DNA from: Fratercula arctica
Taxonomy: Eukaryota > Chordata > Aves > Charadriiformes > Alcidae
Direction: 5' to 3'
DNA: 64,000 nt
NCBI GenBank assembly: GCA_947846985.1
Contig: CANTUZ010000001.1
Coordinates: 34,930,727 to 34,994,726 of the forward strand
Under the pieces are notes generated by a model that saw nothing but the letters and a program-made list of their open reading frames with translations, was not told the origin of the DNA and did not search any database. Within the stretch, counting starts at the first letter, position 1; every line of letters begins with the position of its first letter. This document shows positions 22,936-35,530 of the stretch, one piece after another. The translations under genes were made by a program, and so were the position numbers.

Positions 22936-24295
22936 TACTGAATCATAGAATTGCACAACAGGTAAGGCTGGCAGGTACCTCCAGAGATTATCTAGTGCAA
23001 CCCTCCTGCTCAAGCAGCGTGACCATGTTGCCCAGGACTGATCAAGTTTTGACTGTCTCCACAGATGGAGACGCCACAACTTCCCTGGGCAATTTGTTCC
23101 AGTGCTTGGTCATGCTCATAGTAGAAAAGTGTTTCCTGAAGTTCAGGTGGAGCCTCCTGTGCTTCAGTTTGTCCCCATTGCCTCTTGTCCTGTCACTGGG
23201 CACCACTGAGTAGAGCCTGACTTTGTCTTCCATCAGGTATCCATATACATTGACAAGATCCCTCAGAGCTTTCCTTCTCTTGCTGAACAGTCCCAGCTCT
23301 TTTAGCTTCTCCTTTTATCAGAGGTGCTCCAGTCCCTTAGGCATACTCTGGCCCTTTGCTGGACTCTTTCCAGTATGTCCATGTCTCTCTTATACTGGGG
23401 AGCCCAGAAATAGACTCAGCATTTCAAGTGTGGCCTCAGTAGAACTGAGTAGAGGGGAAGGATCACCTCCCTTGACCTACTCTTCCTTATGCAGCTCAGT
23501 ATGCTATTACCCACCTTTGCCGCAAGCATGTGTTGCTGGCTCATGTCCAACTTGCTGTCCACTAGGATGCTCAGTCTTTCTCTGCAGAGCTGCTTTCCAG
23601 CTGGTTGGCCACCAGTGTATACCGGTGCCTGGATTTATTCCTCCAGGATCTGGCATTTTCCTTTGTTGACCTCTATAAGGTTCCTGCTTGACTATTTCTC
23701 CAGCCTGGGGACGTCTTTTTAAATGGCAGCACAACCAAGCCTGATGTATCAGCCACTCCTCCCAGTTTTGTGTTGTGTGCAGACTTTCTGGGTGTGCACT
23801 TGATCCCATAATTGACATCATTAATGAACCGGTTAAATACTACTGGTCCCACAACTGACCTGTGAGGTACACCGTTAGTGACTAGCCTCCAACTGGACTT
23901 TGTGCCACTGCACACAACATGCTGAACCTGGCTATTCAGTCAATTTTCAGTCCACCTCGCTTGTCTACTTATCTAACCTGTATTTCCTCAGCTTCTCTAT
24001 GAGAATGTTATGAGAGGCAGCGTCAAAAGTCTTACTGAAGTCAAGATAAATAACTTTGATTGCTCTTCTCTAACCCACCAAGCTAGTCACCTCATTGTAG
24101 AAGGCTATCAGGTCAAAGCTGTTCACAAATCCATGGTGACTGCTCCTGATCACCTTCTTGTCCTTCACGTGTCTGGAAATGGCTTCCAGAATTAGTGACT
24201 GCATCACCTGTTCATGTATTAGTATGCATCGACATCTGCTGCTCTGTTCAGACTTTGGTTGGAGCTGCAAGTAGAACTTTGTTTTGAAGGCTGAT
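22936..24295 (-). mobile_element. CR1 LINE fragment, - strand, reverse transcriptase to 3' end
   Basis: About 1.36 kb of CR1, antisense to the given strand. The left edge 'gaatcatagaattg' is the reverse complement of a CR1 3' terminus. On the - strand there are successive RT blocks: H-G-F and L-I-A-F-Y-N-E-V-T-S-L-V near 24,120, 'L-D-F-S-K-T-F-D' near 24,040, 'T-N-G-V-P-H-R-S-V-V-G-P-V' near 23,880-23,840, and 'R-K-S-A-H-N-T-K-L-G-G' near 23,790-23,755. The catalytic F-A-D-D motif is changed to S-A-H-N (23,783-23,772), which would abolish polymerase activity. Stops and frameshifts are scattered through it. The - strand block near 23,230-23,042 gives the conserved C-terminal 'W-N-K-L-P-R-E-V-V'. 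It is 5'-truncated, as most CR1 copies are. Confidence 0.92.
23772..23783 (-). pseudogene. Disabled CR1 reverse transcriptase active site (FADD to SAHN)
   Basis: Read on the - strand, the four codons at the position of the F-A-D-D catalytic motif are S-A-H-N, flanked by the conserved R-K before and T-K-L-G-G after. Both metal-binding aspartates are lost. This confirms that the copy cannot encode an active reverse transcriptase. Confidence 0.85.
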
Positions 24296-25834
24296 GTCAG
24301 CTGGGTGAATATAAGATAATTAATTTAATGATTAGTTAGAACTCAAATTACTTTACGCAAAGCTAATGGCTAGTTGGGGCCATCAGCACAAGGCTACAGA
24401 AAAGATTCCCATGAGGTATCTCCTTGCACGTGTGAGAAATATGGTTCTAGACATCCATTGGTATTCTATAGCCTAAAAATGTTTAAGATTCTTTTTTTTT
24501 TTCCTGAGAATATGTATGACTTTATTAATGCAAAAACCTTACTAATTAGAAACAGTTCAGCACTTGGAATTCATGGTCAGATATAATAATCAGTCCTGTA
24601 TGTCTCTGGGCTTATTAGATGGATACAAAATAAAGTCATAGGCCTTGAGAAAAAGACAATCCTGTCTTCAGTGACAAATTCTGTTTATCTTTATTTCAGA
24701 ACTGGGGCCAGATTCTGGTATTTGGGGTCAGTCTGGTATATATAGCAAGACTCTACAGAAGGTAGAGCCTGTGGACTATGCCCATGGTGAAATGTCTATG
24801 CCTCTTTCTGCCTGTCATTATGGGAAGAGATATGAAATGTCATATTAGTCCCACATAATTTTGAGGGAGTGGGTGTTAGTTAGCAGGTGATTTAATGAAA
24901 CGGAAAAGACGGGGGCACTGGAGGAGAACACAGTTAAAATGCAGTAGGAGTAAAGTATCTGTTCATCCTCTTGTTTGCTCCCTTCCCTGTAGTCCCAGAG
25001 GGCTGGGTGTATTTTTTTTTGTGTGTTTTCTATTGTTTAAGCCACAAAACAATTTAATTTCTCTTGATATCTGTCTTAAACAAAGGATCGTTAGCATGTC
25101 CACTGATCTCAGGATGACCTGTGATAGCCTAGGGATCTAGGTCTAGCCTGGCTGCTTGCCACTGGAAGCCTCTAGCATGAGAACACAGGAAAAAAAAAGA
25201 GCTTCAGTGAAAAAATGCACAGAACTGAAAGAGGGAGACTTCTAGGAAGGAAAGACTTCCAAACTGCAGGGGGAATGGCTTCTGAAAGAAGGAGGAAAAT
25301 CTTACTTTTATCTCAAAAACCTTTGCTTAGTTCTCTAGTAGTGTGAGGGACGTGTGCAGACACGCAGTGACTCCAGGGTATATAAAACACTCTGAATAGA
25401 AGTAGGAAGAAAAGAGAAAACCTTTTTTAAAATAAACCCAAGCATATTCACACACACATACATATACACTAAATCATAAAATGTTTACTGAGCTATGAGC
25501 TTATCGGGTCAAGTCTACCAATTATGCTACATATGCAATGATGTGTTAGAAGATTTAGGAGGGTGGGGGGGGAAAAGCCTGCAGCAATTTGTTGCTCCTT
25601 ACAGTGACTTCTTTTCCTTCCATAGGGCACTCTGCTGGGATCGTCAAGGCCAAAGACGGTGGTTACTTTTTTCTATTTCTGAAATGGATTCCTACTCAAT
25701 AAAGTTAGGCTCCTTCCACTCTGGAAGCCTTTTGACAACCATTTCAGTATTGTTGGAGCAGAGACTGCATGGAATAAACATGCTTAGAAGACATGTGTGG
25801 GTTTGTTTTTTTTCTTTTCTTTGCATTTGTTATA
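24296..25834. other. Unique stretch between two CR1 copies
   Basis: No exon or repeat recognised apart from simple runs (T run near 24,491-24,502; G run at 25,565-25,571; a CA/TA-like patch near 25,449-25,470). Confidence 0.5.
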
Positions 25835-26492
25835 CATGAATTCACAGAATCAGTCACAGAATTGTAGGGGTTGGAAGGGACCTTCAGAATCCCCCCTGCC
25901 AGAGCAGGTTCACCTAGAGCAGGCCGGACAGGAACACATCCAGGAGGGTTTTGAATATCTCCAGAGAAGGAGACTCCACAACCTCCCTTGGCAGCCTGTT
26001 CCAGTGCTCTGGCACCCTCAAAGTGAAGAAGTTTTTCATTATGTTGAGATGGAATTTCCTTTTTTCCAGTTTGCACTCATTGCCCCTTGTCCTGTCACTG
26101 GGTACCATTGAGAAGAGTTTGACCCCGTCCTCTTGACACCCACCCTTTAGATATTTATAAACATTGATGAGATCCCCTCTCAGTCTTCTCTTCTCCAGGC
26201 TAAACAGGCCCAGGTCTCTCAGCCTTTCCTCCTAAGAGAGGTGCTCCATTCCCTTTGTTATCTTTATAGCTCTCCACTGGACTATCTCCAGCAATTCCCT
26301 GTCCTTCTTGAACTGGGGGGCCCAGAACTGGACACAGTACTCCAGATGTGGCCTCAGCAGTGCAGAGTAGAGGGAGAGGATGACCTCCCTTGACCTGGTG
26401 GCCATGGTGTTTTTAATGCACCTCAGGAGACCATTGGTTTTCTTGGCCACAAGGGCACATTGCTGCCTCATGGTCAACTTGTTGTCCCTCTA
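25835..26492 (-). mobile_element. Young CR1 LINE copy, - strand, 3' 0.66 kb, nearly open frame
   Basis: A classic bird CR1 3' fragment. The left edge has 'cacagaatcagtcacagaat' followed by 'ggttggaagggacc', the antisense of the CR1 terminal octamer repeats and 3' end. On the - strand, 26,477-25,914 encodes the C-terminal end of the CR1 reverse transcriptase protein, including [13 protein letters not shown] and [14 protein letters not shown]. The frame is continuous over roughly 188 codons except for a single TAG at 26,234-26,232, where the family normally has Tyr after H-L-S. The stop at 25,914 appears to be the natural end of ORF2. It is 5'-truncated near 26,492. With few lesions, this is the least decayed CR1 in the window. 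Confidence 0.96.
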
Positions 26493-29400
26493 GTCATTCT
26501 CACCCTAAAACTGCTGTTAGATTTAAGCTATTCTTGGTGTCAGAAAAGGAATGGTTGTGCTGGAAAGGTAAGGAAGGCAGACATGGACAACAGTGATAGT
26601 TTCCCAAAGAGGCTGCATTTACTTTACACTCTTTTGAAAGCCATGGAGCCCATTCAGAATTGTAAATTGAGACAAGTAAATACACACTGTGCATATTAGC
26701 CATTTTTTCAAAAAGCATTGTGTGCTGCTCTTTTGTTTATTTCTCATACTTGTAAAGGTACACTGCAAGGATCCTAGCATAACCCTACTGGTGAGAAAAT
26801 CAGTTTGGTACTAGTGGAGGTAGGAATCTTTTTGAAGGAAAAGAATCAAGGATGAGAGAGTTTAAGGGCATGTAGAAAAATTATGACAAAAGTGAATTTT
26901 TGCATCTATCGGTCCCAGAATTTGCACCCAATCCCATGCACTCAGTCCTAAAGTTAACTCAAGAAACAAGTAGGAATGGAATATTTGAACAGTCTGCTGA
27001 TCAAACAGGTCAAATTTGGCAAAGCAAAGGGTATCAGTGTTTACAATCCAATTGCTGGCCACAAGTTTTTTCCTGAATTTATTCGGTTAAATTCAAATGA
27101 TAGCTAAATTCAAGATTAGTTCCTGGACATTCAATGAAAAGGAATGGAAAAAAAAAAAAAAGAAATTCATAAAATAAATTGCTCATTAAAAGATTCTTGT
27201 TTAGCTCCAATTACAATAAATACAAAGGAAAAATGAGGCCTAGAAGCCATCTGTATGTGCTTAACCTCAAGGCTGGCAATGACGAGATAAGTTAACAAGC
27301 AAAAATCTGCCTGGTGGGGTTAACAACTGCTGACAGTGTGGTGAATGCTGAGGCAGGTGATACTCATCAGATATGGCAACAGCAGAAAGTATTGAGAATT
27401 TGAGTTCACTCTTTATTTCTTGCTATGTGACAGTTTCCAGTCTCAGAGTACAAAAAAAAAAAGACCAATGGAAGCTCCCTTTTGTTTAGGCAAAGCCAAG
27501 TATATAGTTCAAAGCAAAATCATGGCAGTAAGCTCTTGAAAAGCTTAAGTAGCTATTTAATGGTTGCTATTTTATGCAAAAGATAAACTAACAGTACAAG
27601 GAATCAAATTTCTTCCAGAGATTTTCTGTGGCTGGACCTGATAATGCTTTCCCTTCATGTCTCAGGGTGTACCACACACCATGGCTTGCTGGCTTAAGGC
27701 GATGGAGTTCCAGTCTTAGGATCTGGATTTCAGCTTCCCTGGGGTGCCACAGTAACAGTGACACAGATTTCAGTTGAAACTTCCCAACATCTGCAAAGTC
27801 ACCTCCAAGTAACCACCTTCTCACTGGTGATCAGTCCATTCTTTCTAGACAAAAAAAATTGGACTGCTCTGACACCACAAAGCTCACCACTGAGTGCCTT
27901 AGATATAACATTAAAAAAAAAAAAAATAGTGTAAAAAAGGATGAACACAGCAGATGCTGAATGTTAATATAGGGAAGCCACTTCATTTTTGCATGCCTGT
28001 CTTTTTTTTTTTCCTTTTTTCTTTTGTTCTTTTGTCATTGGAAATGACTCAAATGGAAGAGTCCCTCTTGGTACACATGCATGAAGTAGATTCTTGTTGA
28101 TTAAGAGATCCTTGTATTATTGTCATACAAATAATTAAATACGCAAAAGTTGGTTATATGAAAAAATTTAGTATACTCTTGTTGAGTTGCAGAGAAAACA
28201 ATAAATTGATTCACAGTTAGCTTGTATTCTCCAGTTTTTCTGTTTTGCATGAGTGTCTGTAGTTTGCATTAAGTAAATTAGTGTTTCTTACGTGTTACAC
28301 ATGGAACTTTTGATGTTTTATCTTCATCAAATACTACAAATGACAGAAGAGGACGGAAGTAATAATGAAAAAAGAAAATTAATCCACTTTGAGTTCACAG
28401 GAAAAACAGATTACAACTGGAAATCCTGGGAATAGTATTCTCAAATCTGTCAGAGTGGGAATACACCCCAAAGGAAAAAAACAGTCCTAAGTACTTCCTC
28501 CCGAAAAAAGCCACCAGTGAATATACTGGATATTGCAAAACTGCTGTGTCATATAGTCACAGCTTAAGAAACTTCAGAGGGGGGGAAATGTCTAATTAAA
28601 TGAGTGATCTGTCTTTCCTATGGGGGAAATAGTCATTTTGCAGTGAGATTGCTCTAAAGGTTACACATGCATTGACAATATTGATGCGGAAAGTACAGAG
28701 CCTTTATCCATTTAAAGATGTGTTTGAAGAGTTGGGCTGTACAAAAGGCATCAAATTAAAGTTCCTCAGCTTGTGAAGTGCTCACCTCTCAGAGCACCAT
28801 TAGTATTAAGGGAGCAGATTAAACACAATTTAGATCACATTGAAAGACTAAAGTCAATTTAGCAGGTATATAACCATGCATGATAATGGTCTCTAAATCT
28901 ACAGCAACAAGGTGAGGATATGCTTGGATATGCAGGATAAAGATGTGAAACTAAAATAATTTCCTTTGAGGACTATAAAAGAAGCAATGACGAGGAGGCA
29001 AATTTTAGATGCTAGTTTGTTTAAGTATGTAAATTCAATGGACTGGTCTGGAAGGGAAATAAATCTGATAGCAGTTTTATATATAGTCTGCAGGGTATTG
29101 TGAACTTGACCTTTGTTAGAGTAAAGGGGTTCTTAGCTGAATGGTGTAGTATTTCATTATTATTTGCATGCTGATAGCAGTGTGCAGGTGCAATATGGGG
29201 GAGACATGAAAATCTTTTCCAAAAGCCCATATTATCTTCTAGCCTCTTCTCCACTCAAAATTTTAGGTGTAAGGTAATTAACATTGGTTGTTTTTTTTTC
29301 CTGGTGCTAGATTCTTGTCTGTTGCCCATTATATGCTAGAGTGCATAGGAGGCTCACAGGAGAGGAAGTTTCAAACTGCAGCAAAATCACATTGTAGATT

Positions 29401-30579
29401 AGAAGGTGTATTTATCTTGGTAACACGTAATTCCAAAGAACATGGAAAACATGAGGAATCAAACTCATAAAGACTTTAAATTTGTATAGTGCTGAGATAG
29501 CAGGTGGGCTTAGAAAAATATACAAGCAATGTAGCTGTCTACAGAAGTCTTATTTTATTACGTTGAAAAGTATCCAAATCCATCATCATAGCTTGGCAGT
29601 TGGCTCTTATAGGCACAAGTAAAACACGTGATTAGGCACTTAATCTTCAGGCTGATCTGCCTAAAGAGGATGCTTAAATTTTGCCTGAACTTTAGGTAGG
29701 GAGTCAGGGCAGAACCTTAAGAACAGAGAAGGACACGTTCAAGGAAAAATGAATATACGACTGCACAGTTTTCCTTTGCAAATGATCTAATACACTTGAA
29801 GACAGGAAATGTAAAGTTGTTGCCAGTAAGCTGTCCTTGCATGTAGCTATAGACAACGCTTACCTTACAATACAGCTTTTGCCTGTGGATTGGCTTTGCT
29901 GCCCTGCTTGTTGGGAACTCCTGCCATGAAGTGACGGGGGCTCTGCTACCACCTTCTATGGGCCTTTTGGATCAGCCCTAATGGATCAGCCATCGGTGAA
30001 TATTTCCCAAGCCAACTCCACAGTCAAACTGCCTGCTTTCTCCTTGGTCCATGCTGCTGCCTGCCTGGACCCACTTCCACAGGAGGTCTGGACCAGCAAG
30101 TCCTTAGGCTCTGCCCAGACCCCTAATGTCATGTCTTCCAACTCTGTTGCTCTCCCCTCACCAAGTGTTTTATGTTTATCAGGACTTACAAGTAACCAGC
30201 TCCAGGAATTGCAAGAGCCACCTGAGTGTTGGCTTTCTTAACCCACAAAAGTACATTAGTTTCAGAGACTCTTCACTGACAGAATAAGATGGGTCAACAT
30301 TATCTGCTGATGAGGAGTTATTGGAAGTCTTTCTTTTGTTCATTTCTGAAAGACTGTACTTTGAAAATAGCAACATAAAAACTGACCAATTCTCTTTTAT
30401 AGGATAAAAAATAAAAAGTCATGGCCAGAAAAACTAATTATGGTTCTCTTTTGGGAGGGTCTATAAAACTGTAGTATTGGGCTAATACTCACATGACATA
30501 ACCATCCTGTTGCTAACTTCACCAAATCAATTAAAAAACAGCTTAAAGTCCATGCAAGCATTCCAGTATAGCTATACTG

Positions 30580-31900
30580 CTCTAGTTCTTATGCTGTGCC
30601 TGTATCCATGCTTTAATATGTATTTTGACCTCTTGTGCTGTTAATATCATCCTTAACTCTTTTACATAGAGGATATGAAAAGCTCCAATAGTGTGAATTA
30701 ACATCCTGATTCAGTTAGGTAGTAAACTGTGTGCTTAATTGGAAGCAGTAGTTATGTTGTAGCAAATGGGATTTCTTGCAAGCACTAAATTAGAAATGTA
30801 TTTAAATACCTTGCTGAATTTCAGCACTCTTCCTAATAAACAGCATTGTATTGTATGTCAGGATGTCACATGCCATAAGTAACCCAGCATTACATGCAGT
30901 AAACTAAGCAGAATTGCAAATGAGAAACCCCCTCACCTTTCTATAGAGAAGGCAGGGGGTTAATTAAGGGCCCCATCAGGTTTTTTATTTTGATCAGAAC
31001 ACAAAATTAAATATAGGTTGCATGGTACATTAGCGTGTCTGTCAAAGACTGTGGCTTTGGCCAGGCAATTAAAGGGGGCAAAATATTCTAAATGAATTTT
31101 TAAATAGCTTCTTCCAGTCATTAAGCACAGTTATCACATTCATATTTTGTAAACGTAAAACACTGAAGTTCTCAAAAGTCTGTTCTCTGCAGTAGTTTTT
31201 ATTGATGATCCATCTGAGCTTCATTTCCTAACTGAAAACCCTTGTCGGTCAATTTATTCCAACATAACACTATTTGGTTGGGTAGTTATTAATCCTGTAA
31301 TTGTTCATGGCATGCCAGGAATAATTCAGCTAATTATTACAATATGTCTTACTTTGCCATGCTTCTATATGTCAAAATGACTTCTGCACATATTGGAAAA
31401 AATAAGTTTCCTGATTTAACTGAAGATATAAAAATTGATTATTAATTCACCAAAAAATGGAAAACTAATTTTTTTTTTCTCTGCCACACACATAATTTCT
31501 ACTGGTCTGGATACATTTTTGACAAATATTCTTCTGCTGACTTTAATTGATGCATGAATAGCATTGTGCAGCAAAACCTAGGAGTGCCGTCCTCACTGGA
31601 CATTAGTTTCAATTAGAGGACAACTATAACAGAGCATGCCGGATCATAGTAGAAAAGGACTTCATTTTTTCCAGTTCATCTTAGATGAAAAAAAATACGT
31701 CCAAAAAGGTGAAATTAAAGAGTCAATTATCCTGGCAAAATGAAATTGATCTATACATATGTACTCTATTAATTACAGTGTATATACTCTAATGCAGTTA
31801 AAATGCATATTTATGCATAAAATGCACTATATATTTAACTCTGTGCTTGTGAATTCCCATCAATAAAATGTAGTTTGTTGTTCTTTGTGTTTTTCACATT
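30580..31900. promoter_or_regulatory. Candidate conserved non-coding (enhancer-like) region
   Basis: Repeat-poor and AT-rich, with many homeodomain-type cores, for example 'gctaattattac' near 31,330, 'gattattaattcacc' near 31,437 and several 'aattaa' words. The 'catggcatgccagg' near 31,307 adds a short palindrome. This texture is typical of developmental enhancers in gene deserts, but cross-species conservation cannot be seen from one sequence. Speculative. Confidence 0.25.
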
Positions 31901-32424
31901 TGACAATATATTTGATTTTACTGAAGTCAATCTCTAATCTCTCTTTGGTCTAATAAGGGTAAAATCAGGCTATTATGGACTGAAATACCTTTTTAGTTCA
32001 CAATAGATGCAAGAAAATTGAAAGCACAGTGAGTATCAGAGTATTTGCTGTTTTATAGTTCTCATTAGCACATTTCCATAGTACGAAACAATGTTCCTAA
32101 ATTGTATTCTGCTGGGGCAAAGAAGATCCCTAGCTCCTAATTAATGAACGACTGTGTGTACACTGACTAGAACAATATTTTACACAGTGGAGTTCCATGC
32201 TGTGATATATCGAAGCAAGACAGGATATTCAAAAATGGTAACTACATAAAAAGTCAGTAACTTTTACTCTTGTGAGAATTGTCCCAGAACATTGTTCTCA
32301 CTGTGAATTTCCTCCAGAGAAGATGTCTCACTCAAGGCTTCATATGTTGTTTATGTTCCACCCAGGGACTTATGCAGAGATGTACAAAACAATTTTGAGA
32401 AGCCTCTGAATGGAGGTGGATTAT

Positions 32425-32490
32425 TGGTTTTGTTTTGGTTTGGTTTTGTTTTGGGGTTTTTTGCTTGTTTGTTTGTTTTTTTGTTTTTTT
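32425..32490. repeat. T/G-rich low-complexity tract
   Basis: Irregular GTTTT/GGTTT units running into (GTTT)n and T runs. Simple repeat; the antisense reading gives a meaningless Lys/Thr-rich peptide. Confidence 0.85.
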
Positions 32491-33342
32491 AAGAAAAAGA
32501 TATAACTCTGAAGCCAAAGGAAGAGGCAAAGAAAAAATGGGCTGAAAGAACAAATCCGCTCAAAATTAGCAATTGAAACTAGTGGAAATAATCCTGTTAA
32601 TCTGACAGCTGCTACCTTCACCGATAATGGAGCTTTAATTGGGGAACTCCAGAACTAAGGTGATAAATCTGAATGAGCTGGACTCAAAAGCTGTGATTGC
32701 AGAAAGCTTCTCTGCTTTAAGGAAGACATGTAACTTCCAGAAGCCAGTTGGTTTCAGTTACCAGATATAGTTAACACATTTTTCGGGAGAAATCTGCCAA
32801 GTCACCAAACCATTTGAACCTCTTGGTTGAGTAAGTTTTTGAAAAAGCTTTGTAATTCACATTATTTTTTGACACACACAGTCAGAGACTTGAGATGTCT
32901 GTGTGGTTTATCTGAACTGTGCAGATCCTCTGAGTTTCAAAACCTGGATGGGAATTGGCTTTCTTCTAAGATTTTGTTACATTTTTAATTGATGGCTCTG
33001 AGTGGTGTCTCACTGGGAACCACAGTCATGATATTTTGGTATTTATTGTTGTGAACAGGAACAAATACAGCAAAAAGGCATCAACTCTCAAACAAAACAA
33101 AACAGAAAATCCAAATGCTAGAAACTACAAAAACGATTAGGAACAAAGCTCAAGAAATAGAGACCCACGAGAGTGGTCTGTCTCTAACTGAGCATAATTC
33201 TAAATTAGACATTTTAAATGCTCTAGTGTCTAGACACTGTGAATGCTGTGGTTAAGTTACTTGTGTCTATTTTCCCTTTCCTACTTGTAATGGGGCTACC
33301 ATTCAATGCTTACTTTTCCATTTATAGAATTCTATTTTTATC

Positions 33343-33358
33343 TTTTTTTTTTTTTTTT
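33343..33358. repeat. Poly(T) run, 16 bases
   Basis: Homopolymer without an adjacent target-site duplication or cDNA-like sequence. Confidence 0.9.
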
Positions 33359-34549
33359 GCTAACTGAGGATATTGTGTACTAGCATAATGTTCACGGATG
33401 AGGAAATGAAGATCTGCAAATGCATATCATCCTCTGCGTCATGTAGCACAGATGCTCTTACTCAGTTGAACTTGTAAAGTGAGAAAGCACTCTTAGGAGC
33501 ACTTCAAAAGGGAGCTGGCTAGAAAACAGCAGAAAGCAATTCCATTCTTTTAGATATTTTGATACTTTCATGTCATTTTCAACTCTAAACCAAAAAAACC
33601 CCCAACCTTAAATTTGTAAATTTCTCGTACAATTCTGACGAAAGCAGGTATTCTTCTGAATTTTTGAGCGTTAAATCATTTTATGTTGGATATGAGAATA
33701 CATAGCTTAAAATAGTGTTTGAAAGTAATACTGTTAGTAGTAATCACAGAGCAACATAATACAGCAGACAATACAGTGCACAATCATATAATAATAAAAC
33801 TTATGACTTGCCTTAGCAACAGTTTAATACTCAGTATTTCAAATAATATTATAAAAAATTAAATGAATTAAAAGTTAATGTCAAAATAAAATGGCTAATG
33901 AAGCTATCAGTTTTTTTAGAGACAGTAGAAATGAACTGAGAAAGTCACAAAATTGTCTTTTTCTATTAATTTATTTGTAAACTGTGTTCCCATAAAAGAA
34001 TTCAGTTTAAAAACCCCACATTTTCCTTTGGAAAAGTTCTGCTAAAAATGTTTAAATTTCTTTCTTCTGGAGAGCTCGTGATGTTTGCAAGTTCGAAGAA
34101 AACAGAAGTCAGGTCAAATAAGATGCTCGTTAGAAGTACCTAATCTTATCTCTGCTTCAAATTGATCATATTTCTGCCATGAAAAATGCTCTATTATGAA
34201 AGCAAATTGAAAAGTAGGAGACAGCCCATCTCATACTTAGACGGTGTTTGACTGGGATTCAACACCATTGGTTTAATCATGCTAAACCAGGGTCTTAAGG
34301 CTGTGGCAGAGTGGACCTGGGAAATGCTCACAGCTATAATTTCCATTGCCAACTTCATGCTGCTACCTACTGCAGCCAGTTCAAATCATTGCTTATGCGG
34401 TTACAGAAAAATAAGTGTATATCTATTTGCATATAGATTGTATATCTGCCAAAGTGAAAAACTTAAAAGAGTAAGACTAGCAATTTCTACTCTGCATATT
34501 GCAGGAGAGCCTTTCATTTAAAACACAGGCCTGAAAATTAGGTGGAGCA

Positions 34550-34860
34550 CTGGTCTATTCTTTGTTTTGTCTTAAACTTTCTCTGTGACCTTGAATAAAC
34601 AATTTAGGAGTCTTTTTTTCATAGAGAAAGTATGCGTGTGCAATCGTAAATGTGCTGCTGCTCTAATTGTGCAGAGTTTAAAGCATAAGGTCCTTCCTTT
34701 TCTACTCTTCGTATGTAAAATAAGGTTAACATCACTCCACCTAATTTGCTTTGTAATAAGTAGGATGGTGTTGTGTTGATTCATTAGTTTATCTTTTTGT
34801 GCAGTGCTTTGAAAACCGCATAGTTTTTTGACAGTTATATATAATTATCATCAAAGGCAG
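34550..34860 (+). repeat. MIR-like / amniote tRNA-SINE relic with internal spacer
   Basis: The SINE words 'tctctgtgaccttgaataaa' (34,579-34,598) and 'tctactcttcgtatgtaaaataagg' (34,699 on; compare 'catctgtaaaatgggg') occur in order. They are followed by a 'gcagtgctttgaaaacc' tail (about 34,801) that resembles the 'aagtgctttgaga..' end of amniote SINEs. About 100 bases separate the 'gtgacctt' and 'gtaaaata' blocks where the standard spacing is about 40-50, so a small insertion or a related longer SINE family is implied. Confidence 0.6.
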
Positions 34861-35289
34861 GTAATTTTTCTTCCTTGATCTATTCTGCTAAATATTTATG
34901 CCATTGTTTTTATCATGATATCAGGAAAGCAAATGGAAATTTTTTGTGTATATGGAGTTGATGAGGAACTTTTGGGGCATTCAGGGGGAGGGAGCACTAC
35001 CTTGCTCCTGGCTCAGGGTGCACACCGCGGCCTGATTCCATGATTGAACAAGACCTGAGCAGGCACTGTCTTCTGTCTTTTCCCTACCAGGTTTCTGTCC
35101 TATCCTATGAAGAAATAGACCCACATGGCATGAAGTAAGCCATGACAAACTCTAGCAGATGCCTTTATTTCAATGATCAGGGAGCCAACACTGTGAAACA
35201 CATAATGGAGTGCATCAGCCCCATGGTTTCGGTAGAGTTTCAGGATAAGGTACTCATACCTACTTGTAGAGGACCCTAGTGGATGGCGG

Positions 35290-35530
35290 TGGACTTAGAC
35301 TTTGGAGATCTGCATTCTGGCTGGCTAATGGACTTAGACTTTGGAGACCTGTATTCTGGCTGGCTGACGCACTCCGAGCAACTCATTTGCTATCCCTGGG
35401 ATTTGACATCTGTAAAATGGACAAATACTAATGCACTGGGAGAACTGAGTAATGAAAACCTCTATCAATTATTATTAATGTTACCGTTATTGCTGTTGTT
35501 ATTAGTTGAATTCTGTGAGAAGAGCTAGAA
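35290..35530 (+). repeat. MIR-like SINE relic whose head is tandemly duplicated
   Basis: The head resembles the MIR/tRNA-SINE start ('gacttagactttggagatctg..attctggctggct') and is followed by 'catctgtaaaatggacaaatac' (about 35,409), the SINE core. The head occurs twice head to tail, at 35,290-35,328 and 35,329-35,367, a 39-base period with only a few differences. Since 39 is divisible by three, a short frame through it shows a 13-residue peptide repeat, which is an artefact. Confidence 0.65.

Larger units (their letters stand above)
26493..34540. other. Eight kilobases of AT-rich DNA without recognisable genes
   Basis: No exon, RNA gene or clear mobile element identified. Low-complexity tracts include A runs near 27,148-27,161, 27,451-27,461 and 27,912-27,926, T/C tracts at 28,003-28,035, a T/G-rich tract at 32,425-32,490 and a T run at 33,343-33,358. 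A G+C-richer patch at 29,890-30,240 contains an 86-codon open frame with no recognised domain. The 30,580-31,900 part is dense in TAATTA/AATTAA words and low in repeats; it is listed as a possible conserved non-coding region. A faint SINE-like string lies near 33,250-33,300, but it is too short to call. Confidence 0.5.

Noticed and set aside
33235..33430. Possible MIR fragment ('ttacttgtgtctattttccc', 'gatgaggaaatgaag')
   Set aside because: The words are short and in conflicting orientation around a T run, so no reliable SINE alignment is possible by eye.
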